DNA from: Paraphysoderma sedebokerense | Lineage: Eukaryota > Blastocladiomycota > Physodermatomycetes > Physodermatales > Physodermataceae | DNA: 64,000 nucleotides | Direction of reading: 5' to 3' | NCBI GenBank assembly: GCA_025602915.1 | Contig: JAHLJZ010000082.1 | Location: 1 to 64,000, forward strand | Part shown: one piece after another, positions 23,149-34,080 of the stretch | How positions within the stretch are numbered: the first letter of the stretch is position 1 | How the letters are laid out: each line of letters starts with the position of its first letter | Position numbers and translations under genes: made by a program | Notes under the pieces: generated by a model | What the model was told of the DNA's origin: nothing | The model's database searches: none | Seen by the model: only the letters and a program-made list of their open reading frames with translations

Positions 23149-23872
23149 ATGTTTCCTCAAACCCAACAATCTGAATCGGTGGTTCCTGTTTCATCTTTAC
23201 CTTTACCACCTCAACAACCTCGGCTCCAACATTGGTCTCAACGACGGAGAAATCCTTTTCAAATAAAGCATTCAGTTCCTAAAAACTCATCCCTCAATCT
23301 CAAGCAATATCTCCAGTCTGTCAAGTCTACTTGCGGCTCGGAATTACCTACTAGATGCCATTCAGAAAACAAATATCCAGTTCTCAATTCCTCAGCTGCT
23401 GGTCTGAAAGGGAACTCGCCAATAACTGTTTATAACGATCGTAATTTCGAATTTAAAACATACAAACTCGACGCGTCAACGAATGAAAAACAGCAAAATG
23501 CATGCCTTCAAAATAAAACGAAGAAAGTCAGATTTGGCCCCATCAAAGTCCACCATTATCGTGATAATCCAGAACCGTTACAAGTATGTATCAAATTCTA
23601 ATCCTGCTTGTTCCTTGAACGAATGTACAAACGAAAGTCAACTAACGTCGCGTCTTCAGGTGTCCACGAATGCTATAACATGTCATACCGACTCTTCTAC
23701 TAATTCCACCTCATCTTGGCCTGAACCTCTAGAATATCAGAATTCTTATTCGTCGCTGCATGATGTATTTCAGGAAGAATCTCTCACTCAACCGTCTTCT
23801 ATTCCGTCGTCATCGACCTTCGCCGAGCAACCGCTCACTCTTAAAAATTATTTCTTCCAAAACGGAAAATAG
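23149..23872 (+). CDS. Small basic, serine-rich protein with a KVRF (PP1-docking-like) motif
   Basis: Exons 23149-23583 and 23660-23872 (donor GTATGT, acceptor TTCAG) give 215 residues starting MFPQTQQSESVVPV. The first third is Pro/Gln/Arg-rich. Near residue 125 comes KKVRFGPIKVHHYRDN, which contains an RVxF-type sequence (KVRF) used by many proteins to dock on protein phosphatase 1. The C-terminal third is Ser/Pro-rich and ends LKNYFFQNGK. I do not recognise a family. A phosphatase-regulatory role is inference from a four-residue motif only. The ATG at 23149 is the first in frame and sits in a good context (GCCATG). Confidence 0.6.
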
Positions 23873-24093
23873 AGGGTGAAAATTCTATAATAATGTATTA
23901 TACTATTGTTTATTAGCAATTATTGTACATATATGTCCATCTATATTTATAGCAAGTGGGCACATGTATTGTAAATGAGGAAAGAACATTTGGGATATAT
24001 GCTGATGTTGACGAATAGACTAATTTATTAAATCCTCGGGCTCCTGATTCTCGTATCATCTTGGATACTAAATTCAGACTTTTTATTTGACTT

Positions 24094-27000
24094 TCATCGC
24101 TGCCATGCTTGACGTGTGGCGTTGTCGTCCCAGCTAACTCTTTTCCCGTTCAAAAGTACAGTGTGGACCGGAAATTTCGTTTCAATAACTTCCTTTCGCT
24201 GGTGCTGACATCCCGGTGAGTGATGCGATTGTCGTTGTGGGGAAGATTTCAGATGAGACGTTGAAGACTGATAAGGTGAACAAAAATTGTTCGATAGAGA
24301 CTCTTTAACCGCAGTACTACCCTTTCGCAAACCTGATGATGGCCGGCTACTGAAGCTGGACCGATTGCTCGCTCTACTGTTACCGCTGGAGACTTTATTC
24401 GCACTGTGAAGGGCATTTAAACTCGCTTTTAATAGTCCATTAATGTTAAACGAATTAGCGTCTTTCAATGTCTGCTGAGAAGATTTCCAATGCGCTAATT
24501 TGCTGTTGTTGCTCAAACTTGGTTCAGAATGTGCGATAGTGTCAGCTTGCACTGACTGACGGCGACTTGACGGAGCGCTGGCTATCTTGAGATGAGTAGA
24601 TGATTGATTCGGCAATTTATCGAATAACAGAGTCGGCGAAGACACCGCGGATCGCTTAAATTCAGACGACAATGATACATTACTCGCTGCAGTTTATTTT
24701 AATCAGTCTGCATCGTTGCTCGCGAATTATGAAAACTTCTAAAGGAAAGTACTTTACCTCGTCGAACCTTTAACGCCCGGAATTCGTTATTCTTACTCTC
24801 CAGAATCGATATTCTGCTGTTATTCGCATCAATCATTTCGCTTAATTCTGCATCATCGGTTTCCGTCTCCTCTATATTGACATTTGCCAAGCTCACATCT
24901 GGGAACTTCATGATCGTATGAAGCTTGCTCTCCAACTCTTCAATTTTACGAGTAGCATCCGTATTTTTACTTTCAGATTCGTAATAATGTGCCTAAAGTG
25001 AGAATTCAAAGTAAGATTATGCTAATTACACTGTCGAGAATCGGAACTCACTGTCAATTCGTCTACTCTAGTTTTATACGAAATTATCTCTCTCTGTAAG
25101 TTATCGAGCTGATGTTGATAATCTCGAATGTCTTCTTTTAACTTCTTATTCTCGCCTTCTTTTCTAAGTATTTCCACCTTTTTATTTTCAATGTCGGCTT
25201 GAGCTTCCGTTTGAAAATTCCGTAGCGCAGTTTGAGCCCCCTGAATCTCAAACTGATGTATATTGTTAACTTACGTTTACGAGAGGATCGAAAACCGATT
25301 GTAAATCAAACCATATGTTGCTCGTTCAATCTTTGAGATTCCGCTAAGTTGTTACTCAATTGATTTTGTTGTTCCCTTAAGGTCGATATCTGTGATTGAG
25401 CGTTTGCGAGAAGTGAATGTAGGTCCCCTTGTGATTTCAACAATTGAGTAATCGTGTTCGTGGCCGTTTCCACTGAAGTTAATATGTCAGAGACTTTTCA
25501 CGTTTTGCTTGTTTGCGTTCACACTTACTCTCATGCTTAAATGTTGTCAGGGTAGCTTCCAATGTTACACATTCCGCGTTCTTCGCAGCGAGTGAAGCCT
25601 CTAATGTCGTGTATTGAGCCGAGCTTACAACAACCTAAACTTCTTACATTAGCGCATGAATTCAAAAAGCAGTCTGCCTAATATTCACCTGGGAAATATC
25701 CTCCGATATACCAGAAATTCTAGCAGCAGAATGATCTATATCAAGCATCTCACACGATTGATTATCAAGAGTTTGAGTTGCCGCAGTCTGTTTGAGACAT
25801 ATTGTTTGGGTATCTGTATGTTTCATCTGAAGAACTATCTGGCTTATTTGATCAACAGTCTGAGTCATTTTGTTGTCGGATATTTTGGGCGCCTAATTAG
25901 ATTTTCTGTTATTGTGCTCAAGATGATCATCAACCACGGCATAGTTAGTTACCTCCGGCGTGACTACACTAGTTATCTCGTGAGGGATAGAGGAGGTGGG
26001 GATGTTGAATTCGGATGATTTAGTATCATGGTTCATTAAATCAAATAAAGCGAGATCTGTGGCAATTTGGTTATGTTGAGGAACCGCCGAAACCTCTCGT
26101 AGACAATCTTCTTTTGTCGGGCCGTTTGCAACAGTCAAAGTTGACATTTGGTTTATATGAAGCGGAACGCTGTCCATACTCGAATAATTGATGCTTAATG
26201 TATTCTTTGTTGTGCCCAAATTGGACATTTGTTTTCCCAGTTCGATGAAATGTCTGCATTGCAAGCATATCGTGACATCGTGCATTTGTAGAGTACAGGT
26301 ACCCATCTCGATTTTTGCATCACAACTTAGACAGGGAACTCTAAAGTTTCGAGGTCGCCATCGCTCTAAAGTAGAATCATTGAAGTTGTTCTCGGTATCC
26401 GTATTTACTTCTCGATGAACGAGCTAAAACAACTATCATTAAACAAGAGACTATACACGGAACAGCAAAAATGTGTACAGTACTTGTGTTGTTATGCGTG
26501 GTACATCCACTATCCTTTTTAAAGTAACGACGGTAATGTCTTTTAAACTGAGAGAATGCTGTGCCAAGATTTCCTTGTACATTGTATTCTCTTCTTCCAT
26601 CGCCTTGAACACTTTGATGTGCTCGCTTATTTTCTCCTCGGTATGCTTCATATATGACTAAGAGCGTCGAATTATTAGTAGAGCTTGAGAATGATAGAAC
26701 TGAAATCTGCTTACCAAATATCGCATAAGTGAACCCAGCCACCCTGACAGTTTCGAATAACAATCTCGTATAGTCGCTGGAACATTTAAGGAGGCTTCGA
26801 TCGCAACGTTCGACTTTTCGGGCAAATCGTGAGGAATCTAGTTAATTTCAATAATCAGTGAAGTCTGCTTGAAGTTGTGGTGCGAATAGTCCACTCACCG
26901 ACTTCAAGTAAGCTATCATAGATTGGTTGAGTTCAAGAAAAAATGTGTCCATGAGATTGATGAAATCATCGGCTTCATGTAAAGCCTGTGGATATCGCTC

Positions 27001-27560
27001 TATGTATGAGAAAGTATAAATTCCTTGGGCATCAAGTGAATAATGATGAAAGAAGTTATACCTAAGTGGTTCTCGAGAACGTCAATGTGATGCGCAATGT
27101 TGCTAATGAGAAAGGTAACCCCTAAATAGTTGCTCAATAAACTTTCGAATAAAGTTAAACGAATATAATTCCGAACCTGTTGGTCTCAAATCCGTAATTA
27201 TCTGACTAAAAATAGACTGTCATTATAACAATTTTGGATCGAAACAATAACGACTTACAAGCAGTACCTTGCTTTCGGTAGATACATCTGCTCCCGTTTT
27301 TCAACCATGAGTTGTTCCCATTCTGCCACATCATCTTTCGTCAGTTTAACTGCTGCTCCGCTCTTGTGTGCTGATTTATCATACGCTTTAATATGCTGTG
27401 GAACTTTTGCATTCGATGAATTCGACGCGGTGTAGATATTTTTCGCTCTCGAAAGACTCGACGATGGGTGTCTACTCTTATGTTTATTCCCTCCAACTGA
27501 TGTAGAAGTTCGCATTGTACCGTTGGCTGTCGATTTATGAGCAATTGCTTTGGTAACCAT
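24094..27560 (-). CDS. Large coiled-coil protein with a CxxC...CxxC zinc-like motif, about 13 exons
   Basis: From the ATG at 27560 a chain of about 13 exons keeps frame to the TGA at 24094, giving roughly 880 residues. The N terminus is basic and disordered up to about residue 75, then helical (TKDDVAEWEQLMVEKREQMY; ISNIAHHIDVLENHLERYPQ). A middle exon has a CLSCDAKIEMGTC / ICLQCRHF pair that could bind one zinc. Next come long coiled coils (EVQ/AQ heptads, for example ENKKLKEDIRDYQHQLDNLQ). The last 190 residues are serine-rich and disordered, with a conserved-looking end (VHTVLLNGKRVSWDD). The layout resembles centrosomal or spindle-pole scaffold proteins, but I recognise no orthologue. Confidence 0.7.
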
Positions 27561-27812
27561 TGAAGAATTACGAAACGAGATTCGATCGTTTGCTCGCGAA
27601 TTCCCGTCGATATTTGGTAATCACAGAGAATTAAGAGAACTAAATGAATTGATTCAAAACTTCGACTATGAGAGATGACTTTTTGCCAATATGAAAATGG
27701 CACTATTATGTTGACTTCTAACCATGGAGTCTGAAGTGTCTGATTCGCGGAGTTGGTTGATCGAGTTCCTCTCACACCTCAATTAAACTTGGCAAACAAG
27801 ACCATTTCATCA
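27561..27812. promoter_or_regulatory. Shared divergent promoter, coiled-coil gene / dephospho-CoA kinase
   Basis: Only 252 bp separate two divergent start codons, so both promoters must lie here. I cannot name specific sites in it. Confidence 0.5.
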
Positions 27813-28703
27813 ATGAGGATTATCGGACTCACAGGAGGCATAGGTACAATCATTTATATTTTTAAGTTTTCTTCTTGTTTGCTTCTAAGGATGTTCATAT
27901 TAGTTACATTCACTGGAACTCCTAATAACCTAATCTCTTGTGAATCCACCATTTCGTTATATAGGCACCGGGAAATCAGCCGTTTCTCGGTATCTTCAAA
28001 CCAAGCATGTCCCACTTATTGATTGTGACCTCCTGGCTAGGTTAGTTGTAGAACCAGGTCATCCTGCTCTTGCTAAAATAGTAAAAACGTTTGGGTCGGA
28101 AGTGCTCCATCAAAACGGCACCCTCAACAGGGCTCAAATGGGGCAGATAATATTCAATGATTTCAAGAAGAGGAAAATATTGAACAACATAACTCATCCA
28201 TGGATACGGTGGGAAATTTTTAAACGTATCCTGAAATATTGGGCTACTGGCGAAAGACTCGTAGTGATTGATGCCCCGTTATTGGTTGAAGCCGGTCTAT
28301 GGAGGTTTATGAATGAAGTCGTTGTTGTATTTGCGTACGTCTATATTCTCATGAATGACATTTTGATTACTAAGATGCAGGAATGTGCCTCTGACATCGC
28401 CATTGTCTTTTCATTGTCAGGCCCTTGGAAACGCAGAGGCAGAGGCTCATGAACAGGGACAAACTTTCGGTTGCAGACGCTGATACCAGAATTAAGTCGC
28501 AGATGGATATGTCGCAGAAACTCAAATATGCGACGAAAGTGATTGACAATTCGGGCACCTTGGATCAATTGCACGATCAAGTCGATCGACTATTGGAAAA
28601 CGTTACCCCATCGAAACTTACCACTGCCTTTTGGGTGGCTGCTCCCCCTTGTTGCTTTGCCGCTATGAATGCCTTTGTCATGTATAAACTTGGGTTACTG
28701 TAG
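27813..28703 (+). CDS. CAB5: Dephospho-CoA kinase (CoaE/CAB5)
   Basis: Exons 27813-27843, 27965-28334 and 28421-28703 give about 227 residues. The P-loop GLTGGIGTGKSAVSRYL is split by the first intron after GGI. Then come IDCDLLARLVVEPGHPALA (the acidic residue and CoA-site loop), NNITHPWIR, the DAPLLVEAGL motif, and the lid helix (RPLE-type sequence APLETQRQRLMNRDKLS). The enzyme phosphorylates the 3' hydroxyl of the ribose of dephospho-CoA in the last step of CoA synthesis. After the kinase fold there is a hydrophobic C-terminal segment (FWVAAPPCCFAAMNAFVMYK), which looks like a tail anchor; yeast CAB5 and animal DCAKD also associate with mitochondria or lipid bodies. Confidence 0.93.
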
Positions 28704-28836
28704 CACATCAAATCTTGCTTAAAAATCATTCATTTGTATATCTATTGTTTATTGCATCATATTTTTCATATTTATCATCTAATAACAATCTGTGCAATTA
28801 CTTATAATTTAAAAGTCCAGCTGTTAAATCTCTAAA

Positions 28837-29436
28837 TTACTTCAAATCTGCACAACCAATGCGCTTGCCAGCAGCATCATGTATGACAATAGATCTACCA
28901 GTCAAATCTGCCAATGTTATGGTGGTATCACTATACTTGTCTTTTCCGCCTTCACTTAATTTTCCTTCTGCGTTTGATTTTAATTTTCCGAATTTACCGG
29001 AAAGATCACCCTTTTCGAATGTGGACAAGTCTCCAGGCACTGGAACTATAACGAATGATAGCTATTCAGTATAAACGTAGTAGAAGAGGGGTGAGATCAT
29101 TTCACTTACCCACGCCGCGAGCGGTAACATTTAGAGGATCATAATGGCCTCCTGTTGAAGTACAATTTCCTGCAACGACAGGAGAGACATGTATGTGATA
29201 ACTGAACTCTTGGTTGGGAGTCAAAGCGGTTGCTTTGATTTCAACGTCCAACCCTGCCGTTTGGGCGGGTGTAAATTGGAAGATGACGTCTAAAGCGTCT
29301 GTCTTGATCAATGCATTCAAAGGTTGCTTAACGTCTCCGTTTGATGAAGGAGGAGATTTCTTCGCGCAAAGTCCAAGGACTGCGGGAGTTGGCAAGACGG
29401 CGAGAATAGCTAAGACAGCGACGAATGTAGGCTTCA
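28837..29436 (-). CDS. Secreted Cu-only superoxide dismutase-like protein
   Basis: Exons 29436-29110 and 29045-28837 give about 178 residues. A signal peptide (KPTFVAVLAILAVLPTPAVLG) is followed by a SOD-type beta barrel. The copper-ligand segments are present: YHIHV (two histidines), GGHYDP and VIHD. Cysteines in NCTSTGG and IGCADLK fit the conserved disulfide. The zinc-binding loop of Cu/Zn SOD is lacking, as in fungal Cu-only SODs such as Candida SOD5. The family converts superoxide to peroxide outside the cell, in defence against host oxidative burst or in signalling. No GPI-anchor signal is visible at the short C terminus, so it may be freely secreted. I chose the start at 29436 because it begins the signal peptide. 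Confidence 0.85.
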
Positions 29437-31112
29437 TTTTGGTGATGGGATATGATTCACGTTCTGACGGATACCCGAACTTTATATAGGCAACTTTTCC
29501 GTTGTTTCGGGGGCTGCGCCAAGGCAACGCGAAAGGATCAATGGGATTGCAGCATTCGATGTACCGCGTTTTCCATTGGTCGATATTGTGGGCCATTGGA
29601 TATCATAAATGCACACACACAGCTGCAGTGCTGCATATCAATTCGGATAAAATGATCTTATTGTTATATTTTATTTAAGATTGTTCATATCTGTTAGTCA
29701 CACATTTCTGTCTAAAGAGCGTAGCATCGCAATTATTATTAATATCGATAGAGTGACCTCATCGCGGGTGGCCACACATAAGCAGATAATGCCTTCCAGT
29801 GATATCGCAGTGTTTCCAGAATTATAAATTACATCCTCAACATGTGTGTATGGCAGAATTGAGGTATAGCAGCGTCATAGTAGTCTTTGCTTCAAACTTA
29901 GTTACTAAGTTGTTTCAACAGATGTTGTGGTAATGTATATCCATGAATACAGGGAAAGGTGTCCAAGCAAGTTGCTCTTGCTGTCACTCCAAGAACGATT
30001 TCCCTCTCTTGAGATTCACGGAGTATCAATTGCTGTCACTCATAAAGTAGTTTCCTTCTCTCCGCGGGATTCATGAAGCAATCATTTGAGCTGAAAAAAT
30101 ACACATACGTGCGTTATCAAGTGCGTTGGTTTGGTTCACTTATACGATTAAATAGGAAATATGAGGAATATGTAGACAACGGAATTGGTTACTTGGCGGT
30201 ACTTATTCATTAATAATCATATAAGTTGATAGCTGCGCTAAATGACCGGACGCAATTTTAATGAATAGATTGACTGCCGGCCTTTAGCGATGCTATTGAA
30301 TCAGCTCTGAAGTGATACAAGCGATAACTGACATGTTGATGACACGCAATTCAAACACTTTCAAAAACTGTTGCTCCACTTAGGTTTTGACTTGCTTTTG
30401 AGAAGTCTGAAAGCGTCAATGCGACATTATAAGACACAAAGAAATAACGGAGCACCTGATTCGCAACTTAAAATATCACTAGGATGCTTTTCGATCGCAC
30501 AGGCATCATGAAATCTATCATTCTACTGATCTTACCATTAATCAGAGTCAAAGTTAATCATCGTTATAGCACGGTGCGACAAAGACTGCATCAATAGCTG
30601 TGCGATTCGAATTTTCTCTGGATTTTCAGTCATCAATCTATTCTTGGTGTCTGAAGCCACTTGTCATTGGTTTGCTGATATCATCAGTAACACTGAAAAA
30701 GCGACATGTGTCCATCGCTTGTGTCTATTGTCAGTTTTGCGCACCGCTGAATTATGCACATAATGATGAAATGCGCTTGTTTAATTCGGTTATTATATAG
30801 GCCGATTCAAGCCACTTACGGCAGATGCGAGCATTAATGGAGCACCACATTTTGCTTCGGTCGCTAAGCGGAGTAAGCAACAATTACTTTATAATGAAGT
30901 GGCCAATCAGCGCGCCTCGGCTCCGGGCCGCACTCTTAACTTCAAAACAGAATAAGATGGAGGACATTGTCCCGTCGGTGATCGATATTGTCCTGCGGTT
31001 TCTTAGAAAGACTAGTTTATATAAACAAGCTTTTTTCAGTCATCCACCCATAAAAACATATAGTTGCGGATATCCTCTTCTCTATTTTCTCAGTGCAGAG
31101 TTACCTATAGAA
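29437..31112. other. Largest gap without a recognised gene
   Basis: I found no coding region with support on either strand in this stretch of about 1.7 kb. The frame of the SH3-PX gene stays open upstream to about 30825, so a longer N terminus is possible, but that extension is not protein-like. An imperfect tandem repeat at 29977-30084 is listed separately. Confidence 0.45.
29977..30084. repeat. Imperfect tandem repeat, two units of about 52-56 bp
   Basis: Two successive units (29977-30028 and 30029-30084) begin TTGCTGTCACTC and share TTTCC(T)TCTC and GATTCA(C/T)G segments in the same order. They are diverged; no further copies were seen next to them. Confidence 0.55.
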
Positions 31113-32467
31113 ATGAAAGGACTCAAGAATTTAGTGTCGCCCTCACTTTCGAGGAATGCTAAAAACGAAGCAGCTAATGTCAAAGAAACAAAGGATACCA
31201 AAGTAGCAAACCGTGAACCGAATGTCATTAGAGCCGCTTATTCATACGAAGCAAAAGATCCTTATCAGGTTTCGTTTGGGAGAGGGGAGAAATTCATAGT
31301 TTTGGACAGCAAGAGGGGATGGTGGTTCGTCGCCGTAAGTTTACTCATTGTTTGTTGTTGTATATGAATTGTCTTGCGGTACACGACTAAACATAATGTC
31401 TATCCACTATATAGGGCCGGGATAACCCTAGAGAAGGATTAGGATGGGTGCCTTCGAATTATTTTTTAGAATCATTGTCAAACGAGAGAACTTCTTCACA
31501 TGACGCTTCTAAATTGTCCAAAACCATTCAACGAAATGGAACCGCCAAAATAACACCAGCGAGGCAGTCATCATCGAAAGAAAACATTCCGCAGACACCG
31601 ACAGATAAAGCATCCAAAAAGATAACGCTAGTTGCCAATGAAAATTGCGACTTTGACAGATCAGCTTCACCCATCAGTTTCGACGAGTTACCTCACTTAA
31701 GAGAACGCCGGCTACATTCTATATCTTCTAGTCACTCCTCATCTACGGGATCTGTACGCTCATTTCAGTCCTTGTCATCACAAAGGTCGTCCTCATCAAC
31801 TGGCTCTCTATCTCGTTCTCGCTCAATTGCCCATGACGATGCTAAAGCCGGCAGACGCATCCTTCTATCCAAAAGGCATGAATATGGCTCCCTCGTACGA
31901 CGTGGTTCCACAAAATCGTCAAACTCAGAGAGTTCATATATTTCAGACAGAGATATGGCATACCCACCTAGTCTTGGTCGTGCTAAATTGGCACATAAAT
32001 TATCGGTTTCCATCGTTTCGCAAAAACGAGTCAGTGCCGCTCATTATCTTTTCACCCTCAATGTTAAACAAGGCGATGATTCGTACTTTGTTTTGCGGTC
32101 TACCACTGATTTTGAATCACTCATGATTGTTCTCACTCAAAAATTTGGCTCCGAATACGCCCTTCCCGCCTTCCCTGAACCCCTGACGGTAGGAATGGAG
32201 TCGAATTATAAAAAAATGTGTGTTCTATCTAAAGTGCTGAAACGCAGGGAAACAGAGCTACAGAATTACCTAAATTCTGTGTTACAGTTATGGGAAGTAG
32301 CCGAAAGTTCTTATGTGATTGATTTTCTTACCTCCAACGGCGGTACCAGTTTCCGTCAAGTCGATCTCGACATGTTGGACGAACTTCACATGAAAGGAAT
32401 TGACAGTTTGTCAAATGGAATGGGAGCTTTGAGTATGAGTCGCAGAGTTGCAAATACACTCATATAG
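31113..32467 (+). CDS. Bem1-like SH3-PX protein lacking a PB1 domain
   Basis: Exons 31113-31334 and 31415-32467 give about 424 residues. The start MKGLKNLVSPSLSRN resembles Bem1-type N termini. One SH3 domain follows (IRAAYSYEAKDPYQVSFGRG ... RGWWFVA | GRDNPREGLGWVPSNYF, completed across the intron). A serine-rich linker of about 150 residues comes next. A PX domain then runs from about residue 265 (KLSVSIVSQKRVSAAHYLFT ... LPAFPEPLTVGMESNYKKMC ... VIDFL). PX domains bind phosphoinositides, and Bem1/Scd2 scaffolds the Cdc42 polarity module. Compared with Bem1 (SH3-SH3-PX-PB1) it has only one SH3 and no PB1, so it cannot bind Cdc24 in the usual way. Its PX is akin to those of the genes at 56.4 and 57.7 kb. 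Confidence 0.85.
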
Positions 32468-32896
32468 ATAAATTGTAGTATATACAGGCATCAGACTCAA
32501 CCTATTCCAGTGTAACATATCAGCTAGAATATTCACAAGATTGAATAGAACATCAATAAACCTAGTCCCTTACAGTTTAAAGTAATCACAAAGTTCTGAG
32601 TCACTGACAATACGTCAGCCAGAATTTGCCGGCGCTCTATCCAATAATATGTTTGTAGGACTAGGAGCACATTAAAATGCTATCGTTGGTTAGGAAGGTG
32701 AGTCAGGAAAAGCAGGTCGAGTCATCAAATTGTTGACTCACGGATCGCGATTCAGGAATTTAAAAATGGCATTTAGCGCCCAAAATTCATAAAATTGTAT
32801 CCCACCCCATCTACAGATATTGACTTATTAACTATAACAATCCCACTATCTACCAAACTTTGGGATTAATCAATATTCAACCGGTAATTCACAAAA
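32468..32896. other. Intergenic, SH3-PX / RNA ligase
   Basis: This holds the 3' side of one forward gene and the promoter side of the next. I see no coding region or clear repeat. Confidence 0.45.
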
Positions 32897-33907
32897 ATGT
32901 CCCAACAAGAACCTCAATATATCGGGTACCCTTCCATCCCCGGTTTCAAAGATTTTTTACGAACCATTCAAAGATTCAACCCTCCCACCCGAGAACTAAC
33001 CCTTCGCGGAACGATAAAACTCCATGGCACCCACGGCGATATCTGTCGAAACTTTATCACGGGACAAACCTGGTGTCAATCACGTAACAAAATCTTAACT
33101 CCTACAAGCGACAACCATGGTTTTGCGAATTTCGTTCACCCACTTATAAATACCACCCTCGATACATTATTTTTACAAATCATTCAAACTTATTCTCTTG
33201 TTCACGATGTAACAGAAAACCCCGTTACAGAGGTAATAGTATCAGGGGAATGGTGCGGTGGTAGCATTCAAAAAGGGGTAGCATTAACAGACATGACGAA
33301 ATGTTTTGTCATTTTTGGAATCAAAATTAACAATGTCTGGATCGATGGAATGGTATTCAAGGAGATTGAGTTTCCTGAGTACCGTATTTTCAATATTTAT
33401 CAGTCACCTGTGTTCCATATTACACTGAACCTAGACGATGTCGAAGAGTGTAGGAAAAAATTGATAGAGTATACTGATTTGGTGGAGAAGGAGTGTCCGT
33501 TTGCGAAACGGTTCGGGGTAAGTGGAATTGGGGAGGGACTGGTGTGGGTTTGGATGGATAAACATGAGGATGAAAAAACTTGGTTCAAAACTAAAGGAGA
33601 GAAACATACAGTTTCTAACGTCAAGACGATAAAGCCGCTTACCGCGAAGGAAATTGAACAATTGAAACAAGTCGGGAATTTTGCGAAGGCATCGGTAACG
33701 GAGAATAGGTTGAATCAAGGATTGGATTACCTGAGGGAACAAAATTTGGAGGTTGGGTCAATGAAGAATGTTGGAGTTTTTATTGCATGGGTTATCAAAG
33801 ATGTTTTGAAAGAAGGTTTGGATCCTGATATTCCCATTGACGTGCAGAAACTGAAAAAGGAAGTTGGGAATGAAGCAAAGAGATGGTACGTGGAGAGATG
33901 CTCATGA
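32897..33907 (+). CDS. RNA ligase (Rnl2-like / RNA_ligase family), intronless
   Basis: A single 336-residue frame starts at an ATG in good context (CACAAAAATG). Nucleotidyltransferase motifs appear in order: motif I TIKLHGTHGD with the adenylated lysine at residue 41; GEWCGG at 118-123 (the family's GEW element); motif III CFVIFGIK at 137-144; motif IV GEGLVWV at 213-219; motif V FKTKGEKH at 231-238. The C-terminal 95 residues are helical. The family forms an enzyme-AMP intermediate and seals RNA nicks or ends; homologues are common in phages, giant viruses and scattered eukaryotes. It is not the fungal tRNA ligase Trl1. Lack of introns in an intron-rich neighbourhood fits recent acquisition, which is inference. 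The physiological substrate is unknown. Confidence 0.88.
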   Translation: MSQQEPQYIGYPSIPGFKDFLRTIQRFNPPTRELTLRGTIKLHGTHGDICRNFITGQTWCQSRNKILTPTSDNHGFANFVHPLINTTLDTLFLQIIQTYSLVHDVTENPVTEVIVSGEWCGGSIQKGVALTDMTKCFVIFGIKINNVWIDGMVFKEIEFPEYRIFNIYQSPVFHITLNLDDVEECRKKLIEYTDLVEKECPFAKRFGVSGIGEGLVWVWMDKHEDEKTWFKTKGEKHTVSNVKTIKPLTAKEIEQLKQVGNFAKASVTENRLNQGLDYLREQNLEVGSMKNVGVFIAWVIKDVLKEGLDPDIPIDVQKLKKEVGNEAKRWYVERCS

Positions 33908-34080
33908 TGTAATTTATTCAACTTTGTACATATTTAAAGAAACTTGGTGTAATTAAACACACAAATAAACGACAAAAAGATTCGTTGGAATCAAAACAAG
34001 TACTTTAATTCACGTCATATTCTACAACCTCACAAACATGGCACGTCATGCACGAACTAAATGTACAACTCATGATGCTT

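Noticed and set aside
22892-23266. Hydrophobic forward frame of 124 codons
   Set aside because: It overlaps the start of the KVRF gene in another frame and shows no signal-peptide-to-mature-protein pattern.
32897-33907. RNA ligase as the fungal tRNA ligase Trl1
   Set aside because: Trl1 is a much longer three-domain protein (ligase, kinase, cyclic phosphodiesterase). This protein is 336 residues with only the nucleotidyltransferase domain and the GEW element of Rnl2-like ligases.
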